From assembly GCA_911728435.2 (NCBI GenBank), contig OU452202.1, positions 14,177,135 to 14,241,134 of the forward strand: a DNA stretch of 64,000 nt. Direction: 5' to 3'. This document shows positions 46,405-57,420 of the stretch, piece by piece. The stretch is from Apoderus coryli. Taxonomy: Eukaryota; Arthropoda; Insecta; Coleoptera; Attelabidae. The notes below the pieces were generated by a model. The model had not been told where the DNA came from, did not search any database, and worked only from the letters and a program-made list of their open reading frames with translations. Position 1 is the first letter of the stretch. The number at the start of each line of letters is the position of its first letter. The position numbers were made by a program, and so were the translations under genes.

Positions 46405-47192
46405 TTTTTTAAATATTATTATCAACAAGTATACAATTTACAAAGAATATATAACTAAACCTAAAACAATGTGAAACACTGGTATCAAGGAAAACAAAAT
46501 TAAAAATAATACTAAAAATAAAAAAACCAACAATCACAGTGATGTAGTACAAATTACAGTATTATAGCCCAACACTTAAAACTAAATTAATCTCATTCTC
46601 GGATGTCATAACTAAACTATATTATATGAAAACAAGTGTAATCAATTATCTGCCAGAAATCCACTCAGTAATTTCTTAAATACCTTTAAATTATTTGACT
46701 TCTTAATCTCATTTGGTAGACCATTGTACGTCCTAGATGCCGAGTTGAGAGGACAATTTAGACCTATATTTATTCTAGCATTTCAAATATATACATGACC
46801 CTCCAACCTTGTACTATAATTATGTATTTCCCCAACATGTGCGATGTCCAAATTACATTTTTGTAGATTGGTTAATATTTTATAAATTAGTTTACTTTGT
46901 TCAAATTTTAATATATTTTGTATTTTATACACCCAAAGTTCAATCATAATTAAATAAAATTTTCAATATTTTGTTTTGTTTCATTTGTATTTCGTTGAGT
47001 GTTGTAGGGCAACAATTTCTCCAAATAGGTATCAAATACCTTATATGGGATAAGAAAAAACTATTATAGACAGTTAATTTGGTTTTATCAGAAATATAAT
47101 TTCGGCATTTGAAGATGTATGGTATAATTGACGTTGGTTTTAAAGTTCTATTTTCTATATGTTTTTTCCAATTCAGTAATTGTGTAAGTGTT
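46405..47192 (-). pseudogene. LINE reverse-transcriptase C-terminus and 3' tail
   Basis: On the minus strand LNWKKHIENRTLKPTSI, NYISDKTKLTVYNSFFLSHI and RYLIPIWRNCCPTTLNEIQ (47170-46950) are the post-palm region of a Jockey/CR1-like LINE. After stops, HNYSTRLEGHVYI and TYNGLPNEIKK...FKKLLSGFL (about 46830-46660) are the usual C-terminal end. A TTTAAA-rich tail ends at about 46405. It is inserted in the mariner-like copy. Confidence 0.8.
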
Positions 47193-47415
47193 ATATCTAC
47201 ACAAAAAAGGTACTCTTGGTTATAAGCTCTAAAGTTGAGGGATTTCGAGGAAAATTAACTTGTTGGGAATGATAGTCAATTCTTTTAAATAAATTTAATT
47301 TTTTCTACTACTTAATTAGAGGAAATTTATTTGAACGTTAGAACAAGTAACAAAACCAAACGATAACTTCAAAATTGCAAAATTAAAAAAAAAAACAATA
47401 ACAAATCATAGACCG

Positions 47416-47690
47416 TTAAATTAAATGTTGGAAATGTCCACCGTTAGCTTCAATGCACGCAGCAATTCTTCGACGCATTGACTGTCTAACACGCAGGAAA
47501 ATTGCCGAAGTGTTCCGAATAATGTCGCAAGATGCAACAATGCGCTTTCTTAATTCGTCCACATTTTCAACTGAGTAGCGTAGGCTAGGGTTTTGAGATG
47601 GCCCCAAAAGAAAAAATCTAAACAATTAAGTTCGGGAAATCTAAACAATTAAGTTCGGGACATCACGGGGGCCAAGGTTCATTAATAAAG
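47416..47690 (-). pseudogene. Tc1/mariner-type transposase C-terminus
   Basis: Minus strand: WPPRCPELNCLDF, a 23-bp tandem duplication (47614-47636 and 47637-47659), then FLLGPSQNP, ENVDELRKRIVASCD and MRRRIAACIEANGGHFQHL before the stop. This matches the C-terminal part of DD34D/E transposases (WPPRSPDL-type box with the last catalytic Asp in LDF). The duplication breaks the frame at the active site. A shorter piece of the same end lies in the 49285 element. Confidence 0.75.
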
Positions 47691-48176
47691 CCTCCCGCAA
47701 GGGATTTGGGCGTATCTATTTTGGCGGCCGGGCCGGGTAGCCTAGACGGTATTATACATTGACGACCGTCGAAGTGCGGCTAAAGTTGGATGGGTGACCG
47801 TCTGGGGGGTTTATTAAAAATGGACCTGGCGGTGGCCCATCTAGGTTGTAGAATGAATGTCGCGTGGTGGGTGATTGTTTAGGGGGTTCACTATAGACAG
47901 TACCTGACAGTGGCCCATCTAGGCGAAGAATGAATGTTGCGTGGTAATAGAATGATAGTGAGTGCAGTATGGTCCTGAAAAGACACAATAAGCTTTCAGG
48001 GCTGAAGTACGCCATTAGCACACGCCAGGGGCTTAAGTGCGTACCGAGGTGTGCGAGTGGAGGACCAGAAGGTTGTTCAAATAAAATCTATGTTGGCAAT
48101 AGGATATGATAGAGTTGATGCTTCTCGTCCGGCTATCACCACACGGTCACACTAGATGTCGCCAAAAACATCTCTT
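47684..48176 (-). repeat. Repeat family A, long copy 3
   Basis: In reverse orientation it has the same ends as copies 1 and 2 (ATTAATAAAGCCTCCCGC at 47684; TAGATGTCGCCAAAAACATC at about 48160), but about 320 bp of extra interior with a duplicated GTGGCCCATCTAGG...AGAATGAATG block (47834 and 47911). This may be the fuller form of the element. Confidence 0.6.
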
Positions 48177-48449
48177 TTGTCAATTAAATTTATTTATAGC
48201 TCGACACAATATGATGTTCTATGACAGCAGGGCTAGGACAAATGTATGTATAATATTTGTGATAATTTTAATAAAATTAATGATCTGTGTGATATTTATA
48301 ATGATTTGGGCGTGATTTTTAGAGAGGTTACCACTTTCCTGGCTGAAGGTGGTTTTTTATGTACAATATACAATATAATATACCTGCAGTGTTTTTTATA
48401 TTTTATATGTATTATTATTGTTTGTTCTTATTCTCTGTGTCTGGTTTTA

Positions 48450-49260
48450 GTTAGTTTTAGTCTTTTTAGTTTCAGTTTTTATTTTTGTTTCTTAAAGATA
48501 ATTCTTTTCTTGGGACAAGGAAAGGTAAAGAGTAAATTTTGTTTGAAATAGTAATAGATTATAGACTTTTCATTTATATTGTTACTGCTCTGTAAACGAT
48601 GTAAACTGTTGGGCATTAAAGCTTAATTTATTTTAATTATTTATTTACTTGTATTAAATAAAGACGTTAAAAATGTTTTTGGAAAAATGAAATGAATTAG
48701 ATAAAAATATATCATTATATAAACAAAAGGTTACAAATATTTTTGAACGTAAGATAGGTCAAACAAGTAGGTATGCACAATTTATATTCTCATTATTAGT
48801 AAAATTAAATGTAAACAGTTTATAAAATTGAATAAGCACAATAAGTAAATGCATAAAGTAAATAGAAAATTTATGATATCGGTCTGTCTACAAAATTGTA
48901 CTTGTTTAAGTCTGGTGGTTGTTCCATTGGTTTGCTCCTCAACAACTGTTGGAATCCACCAGCAATAGTGTCCAATTGGGAAACAAATCTTAGGTTTGCG
49001 TTGAACTGTGTCAAAACTTTTTTAAAAACTGGGTATAAATATTCCAAACGTCCGTGATCGATTGTAGGAAACAGATGGTGAAGAGCGTGATCTCCAAAAT
49101 TAGTTAAAACCAGGAAGTGTGACCCGGTGATCTCTTTTCGGTCCATGACGGCGTCTAGTTGTGACAAACCCCAATCGTAATCCTCTTTGGATCTAAAAAT
49201 ATAATTTTCCATCAATTTCTATTCACTCATGATTATTATTGCATTTAACAAGTATTGAAA
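48450..49260 (-). repeat. Segmental duplication, copy 1
   Basis: 3' flank and last exon of the desaturase gene, matching 61920-62600. An extra about 110 bp at 48550-48665 is absent from copy 2. Confidence 0.8.
48871..49192 (-). CDS. Cyt-b5-r: Cyt-b5-r exon 5
   Basis: Begins SKEDYDWGLSQLDAVMDR and carries the last histidine box (GDHALHHLFPTIDH). Stops at TAA 48873-48871 after NFVDRPIS. The acceptor is TTTTTAG. Confidence 0.93.
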
Positions 49261-52200
49261 TGTTTTCCTTTTATAAGGAATATACAAGGTGTTTCATAAT
49301 ATATGCGCAGGACTTTAGGATGTGAGAGCTTGTCCAAAAATATGAAGAAAAGTTTCTATTAACTTACTCTCTAAAATGCACCATTTTCGAGATGCAGGGT
49401 GTTGAAAGCCGTTTTTTGCGAATATCTCCGGAACCGTTTATCGTACAGAAAACAGGTTTTGAAAGCATTGTCTACTCATAATAAGCTATGATTTTTGTAA
49501 GAATTTTTTGTTTTAAATTTATAATTGGTGAAGATTTTGAAGGGATAGTGGGTGTTTTCCTCCCCAATTTATAAGCCACTGGAAAAAGTACAGTTTTAAG
49601 ATATCCGTTTGAACCGCCAATGTTTTCTACATAAAAAAGGTACTCTTGGTCATAAGCTCTAAAGTTGACCGTTTTAGAGCAAAATCAACCTGTTGAAAAA
49701 TATGGTCAATTTTTTGAAATAAATTTAATTTAATTAATTTAATTAAACGAGATTTATTTAAACGTTAGAACAAGTAACAAAATCAAACGAAAACTTCATA
49801 ATTGCAAAATTAAAAAAAAAAAAACAATAACAAATCATACACAGTTAAATTAAATATTGGAAATGTCCGCCGTTAGCTTCAATGCACGCAGCAATTCTTC
49901 GATTTTTTTACGGTTTGGGAAATTTTTAAAATACAACTTTTCTACCATTTTTATTTTTTTTTTTGATTTTGCAATTATAAAATTAACGTTTAAAAATTAA
50001 ATTTATTTAAAAAAAATTGACCACGCTTTTCAACAATTTTCTAAAATTGATTTTCCTCGAAAACGGTCTATTTTAGAGCTTATGACCAAGGGTAGATTCT
50101 TTGTGTAGAAAACATTGACGGTTCAAATGGGTATCTTAAAATCGTACTTTTTCCAGTGGCGTAGAAATTGGGGAGAAAAACACCCACTACCCCTTCAAAA
50201 TCTTCACCAATTATGAATTTAAAACAAAAAATTCTTACAAAAAACATAGCTTATGATGAATGGAGAATGCCTAGAGAAGTTGTTTTCTTTACGATAAACA
50301 GTTCCGAAAATATTCGCAAAAAACGGATTTTTGTTTCAATTTCAACTCGAAAATGGTGCATTTTAGACGGTAAGTTAATAGAAACTTGTTTTCATATTTT
50401 TGGACGAGCTCTGACATTCTAAAGTCCTGCGCATACATTACGAAACACCCTATATGTCATACTTCTCCAAAAATCATTAACAATGTCTCTATCATGATAC
50501 TATAGGTATACAGAGGTAAGGGATTGCGCAGATGTCATTTATTCTTAATGACGTTTTTTGATATTATATACCTTGAGGACATAGGAATTTTTAGCCGTAT
50601 CATATTTTTTTTAAGTTGTATTTTTGTTTACCATATTTATTTCAATAATTTTCCCTGCCCAATAGTTGAGTTAAAAAATTGATAATAAATGATAACCATT
50701 GGATTTCAGGGTCAGTGGAATCTTCTGTTTTTTATTATCAGACAGACAGCATTTGAAATAGTACATTTAAAAAAAACTTGTGGTAAAACCATTATTTAAG
50801 CCAAAAATCAAAATTTAATTTGCATAAAAACTGCACATATGTAACTATAACAAACATGGCAACTACGTGGTTTCTGTCAAATTTAGGAAATAAATGCAAC
50901 GTTGCCAGGTTGTAATAATAAGTTACCAATACATAAATTTGATGTTAATATAAATATAACTGGATAATTACACCGCCGTTTGAACATAGGCGTTGAATAC
51001 GACTAACAGTATACGCACTTTCCCAATCAGAACATCCTCGACCAATGCCCGCTATTGAGCGCACCAGATCAGTGCTTTCTTCTTACCGATGACGTTCCCG
51101 TCTTGTGTTCATCCTAAACTAACCCAACTACCTACTTTATTCTAAAATTATAAATTAAAAAGAATAATTATAACAAAGAAATGAAATAAACTAACCTGTA
51201 CGAATCAAAAAAATTCCGTGACAAAAGTGGGATTTGAACCCACATCTCCCGATTGTCGGTCAGGTGTTTAGACCAGTTAAGCTATCGTGGCACATGTATG
51301 GAACTTCTTTAATTCGGACATGCCTTGCTTTCTATGTGCTGTGGTACGTCTCGGCCTTTAATTCAAAGACAACATAGACTACACACTGCCATAATGCAAT
51401 GTTATTTCTTTTTTGCTCATCGCAAATTAATATAAATAAACAAACAAAGATATTCAAGTAAGTTGACAGCGTATAGTATATCATTGATATACAAAGAAAT
51501 GAAATAACCTAACCTTTACGAATCAAAAAAATTCCGTGACACAAGTGGGAGAAAGTAAGGCATTTACGAATTAAAGAAGTTTCATACATGTGCCACGATA
51601 GTTTAATTGCTTAAAACACCTGACCGGCAATCGGGAGATATGGGTTCAAATCCCATTTGTGTCCCCGAATTTTTTTGATTCATACAGGTTAGTTTATTTC
51701 ATTTCTTTGTATATCGATGATATAGTATACGCTGTCAACTTGAATATTTTTGTTTATGAACAATTATAACACCCTAAACTAACCCAAGTACGTACCTACT
51801 TTATTCTAAAATTATAAATAAAAAATAATAATTTATAACATCCTAAACTAACCACAACCTACTTTGTTCAAAAATTATACCTGGCAACGTCGCGGTATCG
51901 CTAGCCGCTTATATTTTCAACGTAGCAAAAATCACGCGCATGCGAAATGAATCTAACCTAGTAAGTCAAATCGAAATGTTGTCTATATTATGGTATATTA
52001 TGAACTATGAGCGCTTGAAAAACGGTACGGGAATAATTTTGCTGGTCGGGAAAGTGTTTCCCGTAAGCAAGTAGGTTATTTTTGCGCAATAACAACTTAA
52101 AATACTGGAATAGCAGGTTTCGTGGCGTCCAAACGCTCCTTAAATGTCAATTTTCGTAATGAGTTCAGAAAAACTAGTTTACACACATAATTATAAATTT

Positions 52201-55200
52201 TTCACTTACATATTTGTGTATTTTTTTTTAAATAAATATCAAAATAGGTATATAGTGAAAATTATGATTATTAAAATTACCCTAATAGAGGAGATATAGG
52301 CAAAACGTTTTGAAAAATTATCATAATTTTTTTTATCTTCTTTAGGCGTTTTGGAAAAATACCTATTAGTTTTATTGATGGGTCGTCTTTATATTACGTT
52401 TAGTGTCTATATTATACTCTACACCCTACATCAACAAATGAATTTATCCAAAATACTTCACTGGATTCGTCGACAAACGCCAAGCTAATAGTGTTTATTT
52501 TATTAGCCTAAAGTGTTTGCGAGTAGATTTCTTTGTTCTTCTTGATTTCCAGCCCGTATAGCATAAAACAGCGTGTGCAAAAAACATAAAAACAATAAAC
52601 CGCGATCACTTATACAGGCTATAGTTGAAATTTTCGAAAATGACAGAAAATATAAACTATTGTAGGGTAGTATAATTATGGAATTGTGGGTAGATCGTAA
52701 CAAACAAATAAACACCTTTTTCAAATAATTTTTTCCATTGGATTTTTGAATAAGCGACATTTTTAATACGAAATTTGACAGGTTAAGTACGTGTCACAAT
52801 TATCATAGTGGGAATACTAAAAGGTGCTTGCAATAAGTAATTTCACGTATCTCTAATTATGATCAAACTAAATTAAGATATTTTACGGAAATCGTATTAA
52901 ATATTCATTATTTTAACACGCATAATTTCGTGTACTTTTCTAGTACCCCCTCAATAAGTTATATTGGGCTCTGGTCAGTTTAATTTCAGTTTTATTGAGC
53001 GTTTTTCATGCATGCTTTCAAATTCAAATATATATTAATACCGACCTGGCAGCATCACCATCATGGAAGATATCGGGATGATGATGGGCGGCATGTAATC
53101 CAACGAAAAAGAAGTGAGTACTACCAACAACCACTATAAAGTTCCACATGAGCAAAACGGATTTTAGCGATGCACCACTAAAAATATACATAAATAGTGG
53201 CAGCAAAAATGGTACCACGTCCGACTTTTGAAACTGTGTTGTTCTTCCGGTTCGAACAAATTCAAGTGCTCTAAAAAGTAAATAATATTATAAAATATAC
53301 AATGATATAATATATTAAGCACCTACATTGGATTAGATATACAAACATTTTGCAAACTCAATTGATCAATTCTAACTAAACATCAAAATCATAATTTTCA
53401 ATAATTGTTGTTGAAATGCAATAGTAAATAAATGAAAAACAGTCTTCTATAGAACTAAGAAACTCCTGATCACCTAGTAACAGAATGCCCCGCTATCAGA
53501 AGCCAAGGCAAGGGCATGAAATAGTGCAAGATGGATACGTGAAACCAGTCAAGCTACTGGAGTTCATAAGAGCTTAAGTCATTTTTCAAATTTCATGCAT
53601 TCATTATAATTTCCTACCTCGATTCCTAAATTCTACATCGTATCACAATCATTAGTTTTTTTTATTAGACCTATTATTCGCTTTATATAAGTGAATATTG
53701 TTTTAACTTCAACCAGACGTATTATTATTATCCTAATAACAAAACCGAAGTAGAATATTTTGCCAAAATTTAAAAAATTGCATCAAACAATTTAAAAATA
53801 TTTAGCTACAATACGAGTACCGTTATTTGTTTAGAAATTAATTAAATGCTTCTCAATATTCCATGAATCAGTCCCCTAACCAGCCTTTTCCTATAAAAAC
53901 TATATTTACCTTCCGAGGAAAGCTCTATGAAATCCAGTTGACCACATGAAAGGGGCTATGAGCCATTGACCATACCTCCGGAATGTTGATTTCTGTACTG
54001 GCATGTATTGTAAAAATGGTTCCACAGTAGATATTTCCAAATCGTCAATTGTGTTCGTGTGAAGATGGTGGCTAAGGACATGACTGACTCGCCATTCCCT
54101 ACACAAAAACTTTCATGTGAATCTGAGTTTTATAAAATATTATTAATAATAACAGCAGGTGAAACCCACTTACAGGAAAATCAATATATTTTCGAATTAA
54201 TTGAGAAAAAAAACATTTCAAATCAAGAAAAAAACCAAAAAAAAAAAAACAACCAAATAGGTTACACAATAAAAAATTAATGCAAACAATGAAAAATTGA
54301 TTAAATATTCCAGAATGTCAAAATCTCAACATATCTACACAATAACACACTTTGTCCAAGAATACTTTCAATTCAACTCATAAATAAATATGACAATCTA
54401 ACTATAAAAAATAGTGTTCAAATTACTCTGCAGATGATCTCAGTCATTCAAGGAATTAATGGGAAGATCTTCAGATCGTCAGTATAAGTAAGCACGGAAA
54501 AGACTCATTTAAGTCATGAATGAAAATATTGAATAACAAAAGACCTGTGGAGCCACAGACCTGGAAGGAAAAATGAAAGTCTTAAAGCCTTCATATTCTA
54601 CAAACTATAACCGTTCGAATAGATATGATCGGAAGAAGTTGTACCAAAGAGAAACCAAAATTCTGTAATTTAGACAACAATAATAATAGTGATTTATACG
54701 GTCAAATGCTTTGCAAAAATCACTCTAAATCACGTCCACCTACTGGAGATCATCGATAGCTGAACATATATGTCAGAAACCACAACCAAATTAGAAACAC
54801 ATGAACGATCACTCAAGAACCCATCTGAATGTTCAGAGAATCTATTATATCTCAAGATCTTTAGAGAAGTTATGAAGAAGGGAAATGGGGCAGTAGTTGC
54901 TAATAACATCAGACTTCCCTGATTTTAGGATAGGTGTAACTCTTGCTGTTTTCCAGCAAAACGTGGAAGACTTAAGAATTTGCTTAAAAATATGTTGCAT
55001 TGGTGCAGAGACCACTCTGATGCATTCTTTCACATGGAAACTAGGAATAACATCATCGATAGTAACATCACTAATATCAATTATAAGCACAAGGAACGAT
55101 TTACTTACCGCACTAGCATAAAAGAAAACTGGAAATAATACATCCTAAAATTGTCTGTCATATGTAAATAATTATGCCCAGATATTGTCAAAATCGCCAA

Positions 55201-55788
55201 ACAATTTCCAGCTAAAATCCCAAAGAAAAAGTTCCAGTATGCTACAGCTATCGTCGAAAGAAATAACAGTAAAACCAAAATTGAATCGATCAAAAATCCT
55301 GTAGTTCTTGCAGGCTGCTTCGGTATTGTTTTCAATGCTTCTCTCACTTCTTTTTTGAGGGTTCTGTAGAAGCCATCATCTTTAAAGGTAAATGGTGAGT
55401 TCCGCTTATTTTTAGCCTTACGGATGAAGTATTTCTGAAGAAGCGTTTCAGGATAGGTGGACAGATGGTGAACTTCAAACGCTTCTGTAATGTCTAAACC
55501 CTAAAATTGATAATAAATACCAAGAATTGACAAAATAATGCAATTACTTTCTCAGAACAAATTGAATACCTTGGATTGTTCCAGCCATTGCGAACCACCT
55601 GGATGTATTTTAAGAAATTCAGAGAAATCGTATAAATTATCGTGCACACGCCATAAGCCTTCCGCCTTGTCTGTTGCTGCTTTATCTTCCAGCCACATAT
55701 CAACTGATTGATTAGCACCTTCTGGTCGTCTTGATGGAGTGGCTATTCCCAAGGTCGACCATGGCCTATCGCTAGCATTTGGCGGCAT
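48871..55788 (-). CDS. Cyt-b5-r: Cytochrome b5-related protein (desaturase-like), five exons
   Basis: Coding exons: 55788-55570, 55500-55109, 54098-53910, 53270-53046 and 49192-48871. All junctions are GT-AG; intron 1 is phase 0 and introns 2-4 phase 2. They sum to 1347 bp, 448 residues, about the length of Drosophila Cyt-b5-r. The N-terminal cytochrome b5 domain has the HPGG heme motif (about residues 63-66) and a second heme His in FEVHHL (about 83). A hydrophobic span near LVLLLFLSTIAVAYW follows. Histidine clusters HNYLH, HVLSHH, HAAHHH and HALHH match membrane desaturase iron ligands. Members are ER-membrane fused b5-desaturases of uncertain substrate. The start context CAAAATG fits insect genes. 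Introns 2-4 carry transposon remnants, but the frame is intact. Confidence 0.93.
49281..49284. repeat. Target duplication TATA (left)
   Basis: Matched by 50451-50454. The paralogous site at 62565-62569 has a single uninterrupted TATAT. Confidence 0.6.
49285..50450. mobile_element. 1.17-kb mariner-derived element with about 500-bp arms, in intron 4
   Basis: Ends CAAGGTGTTTCATAAT and its complement at 50433-50450 begin inverted arms of about 500 bp (GCGCAGGACTTTA, CGAATATCTCCGGAACCG, CCACTGGAAAAAGTAC, TAAGCTCTAAA in both). The short centre (49855-49905) keeps a piece of a Tc1/mariner transposase C-terminus, also present at 47425-47480. It is absent at the orthologous place in the duplicated gene, 62569. 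Non-autonomous. Confidence 0.88.
51100..51845. mobile_element. Inverted pair of tRNA-derived SINEs with flanking repeats
   Basis: A tRNA-like head lies on the minus strand at 51297-51215 and another on the plus strand at 51592-51665. In each, a T-arm (GTGGG/CCCAC or TGGG/CCCA around TTCAAAT) and an anticodon arm CCTGA/TCGGG fold. The loops would carry GAC and GGC anticodons, but the acceptor stems do not pair well. Shared bodies (TTTTTTTGATTCRTACAGG, TATTTCATTTCTTTG) are inverted around about 51575. A CCTAAACTAACCC block flanks in direct orientation (51114, 51771, 51843). Confidence 0.7.
51846..53045. other. Rest of intron 4
   Basis: No exon or element recognised apart from an ACGTTGCCAGGT motif at 51878-51889 whose complement lies near 50900. 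The intron spans 49193-53045. Confidence 0.4.
53046..53270 (-). CDS. Cyt-b5-r: Cyt-b5-r exon 4
   Basis: Encodes ALEFVRTGRTTQFQKSD, a hydrophobic membrane stretch (VVPFLLPLFMYIF, MWNFIVVVGSTHFFFVG) and the third histidine cluster LHAAHHHPD. Donor GTCGGT is weak but keeps phase 2. Confidence 0.92.
53461..53575 (+). pseudogene. LINE polymerase C-terminal scrap in intron 3
   Basis: Reads LVTECPAIRSQGKG, then VKLLEFIRA and a stop, the usual terminal motif of some LINE polymerases. About 35 codons only. Confidence 0.35.
53910..54098 (-). CDS. Cyt-b5-r: Cyt-b5-r exon 3
   Basis: Encodes EWRVSHVLSHHLHTN with the second histidine box, followed by LEISTVEPFLQYMP. Acceptor TGTGTAG, donor GTAAAT. Confidence 0.93.
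54350..55090 (-). pseudogene. LINE reverse-transcriptase remnant filling intron 2
   Basis: Minus strand, same direction as the host gene. FCWKTARVTPILKSGKSD and NYCPISLLHNFSKDLE (54970-54850) are the RT start motif (WKxAxVxPIxKSG, YxPISLL). Further on, LLFNIFIHDLNESF (about 54570) is the motif before the catalytic box. Many stops and shifts. It occupies about three quarters of intron 2 (54099-55108). Confidence 0.75.
55109..55500 (-). CDS. Cyt-b5-r: Cyt-b5-r exon 2
   Basis: Carries the second heme histidine (AFEVHHLS), the linker FIRKAKNKRNSPFTFKDDGF, two membrane segments and the first histidine box GHNYLHM. Acceptor ATTTTAG, donor GTAAGT. Intron 1 is only 69 bp. Confidence 0.94.
55570..55788 (-). 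CDS. Cyt-b5-r: Cyt-b5-r exon 1
   Basis: Starts MPPNASDRPWSTLGI. Contains the b5 fold start (WRVHDNLYDFSEFLKIHPGG). Ends at CAATCCAAG before GTATTC. 73 codons, phase 0. Confidence 0.93.
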
Positions 55789-56840
55789 TTTGCCCAGAAG
55801 AATCTCTAAACATTATTAATATGAATTATTCTGACGATTTGTTATTGTTTTAATAATGTTAATTATAATAATAACATAAATAAATACATGGACAAATCAA
55901 GAATAATCTTTTGAACTTATTGAGATAATTTCAGTTTCATAATATGGCAAGTATATGTTGTTTTTTATTTATCACAAGACATGCGATTATCTTTTTTTTT
56001 TTTCCATAACCTTGAGTGGCCACCTGATTTATCCTCATTTAATCGTAATTTAAACGCCAAATATATCCCAAAATGTCAAATTAAAGTAAAAAATATTATA
56101 TTTTTAGAAAGGGAATTTAATGATCTTTTATTTGAAGATAATATATAGGGTGTTCCAAAAGATTATACTAATTTACACGCCGTATCTAAAAAAGGAAACA
56201 CACTGTATAAAACTCATTGTATCAGTGTATTCTTCTCACTTTTTTATATCCCTTAAAATAAAGGGTATTTCCATTTAAAAGTGTCCTCCAATTTGGCCCA
56301 CTCTGTACGACTAATTCTGTAACTTACATGGTAATCCTCCTAATCATCACAACAAAATTCACCACGAACTCTCCCAATATATTGTTTCGGAGACAGATCA
56401 CTTTTGCAATTAAACAAAAACATTATACAAAAACTTTTAGGCATCACGCACAACAATTAGTCTGCGAAGTTGAAAGTTCTTGATTTTTGAACTCAATTTT
56501 TTAAATATACAGGGCGTTATTTACGTACGTGGCCAAAACATACGTCCAGATTTACTTCATACTCAAGTATAGATACAGCGTGTCACTCTTTGTATCTGTA
56601 ATTACATTACATAAATATAATTATAAATATTAATTGAAACAGCTAACACAAAACGATATAGCGGCGGGACTTAACAGCTTAGGGCTGCTGTTGCTAATGC
56701 GACGGTTGGGGCCCCCCGGACTTCCTTTCCTGCCCCAAACACACAACTATCACATCTGAAGTATCACTTCATAAAGTACAAGATGCATAAATGCACCACT
56801 AACAGTTCAATTACAAAATTAATAAATAGTATATTGTGCA
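55789..56840. other. 5' flank of Cyt-b5-r
   Basis: AT-rich with no certain promoter element. Mariner-type terminus motifs at about 56145 (TATAGGGTGTTCC) and 56508 (TACAGGGCGTT). Confidence 0.4.
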
Positions 56841-57420
56841 GCGAACATGAAATGACATATATTTCCTACGAGTATTATCGTTTGCAGCATGAGCCGCAGG
56901 CGAGTGCTGCAAATCGTACGAGTAGGAAATGGTCATTTCATGTGAGTTTCACACTATACTTTTTCTACGACTGTTTTAATGCTTTTGAATAAATTTAACA
57001 TAATTTTAGGAAAATATTTGTTTTTTGTTACCCTTGTTAGCGTATAAGCCTAAATACGATAAATTAGAAGTATTAAATTGACTAGGGGGTGTTAAACTAT
57101 ATTCAATATCACTGTTTATGTGTTTTGAAATTAGCGAAATACTTAATTATAATTATTATTAATTATAAATACCAAAACTGTCAATTTGGTGCTTGTATTT
57201 TCGGCGTTGCCATGGTGATTTTTCATGCCCGCCGCTACTTTTGTCATTACCATGAAATTTTATCCGTGCGTAATAATATTTCCCACTAGTTGCTAGGCAA
57301 CTAGTAGGAAAAAGCTAGGGCAAATGATAAACAGCATTACAATGTACTACATTTTCAAATCATGATTGAACATATAATAAAGGCATTTAAAGACAGTCGT
57401 AGAAAAAATATATAACGAGA
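56841..57420. mobile_element. Nested inverted-repeat MITEs
   Basis: A hairpin at 56846-56943 pairs ACATGAAATGACATA, TTTCCTACGAGTA and TTTGCAGCA with their complements. It abuts a second inverted pair, CTTTTTCTACGACTGTTTTA at 56958 and its complement at about 57388-57408. A small hairpin ACTAGTTGC-TAG-GCAACTAGT lies near 57285. Non-coding. Confidence 0.65.

Larger units (their letters stand above)
46165..47690 (-). mobile_element. Mariner-like element interrupted by a LINE
   Basis: From TACAGGGTG at 46165, sequence to about 46402 matches the left arm of 49285-50450 (CGAATATCTCCGGAACCG, GGTGAAGATTTT, CCACTGGAAAAAGTAC). After a LINE insertion it resumes at about 47196 (AAAAAGGTACTCTTGG) and runs into the transposase C-terminus to about 47690. 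It lacks the outermost about 110 bp of the 49285 element. Confidence 0.75.

Noticed and set aside
51215..51297. Possible tRNA-Val(GAC) gene on the minus strand
   Set aside because: Anticodon and T arms fold, but the acceptor stem has several mismatches and the unit is repeated with a SINE body, so it is a SINE head.
50890..51895. Element bounded by ACGTTGCCAGGT inverted motifs
   Set aside because: Only 12-14 bp match and no target duplication is visible.
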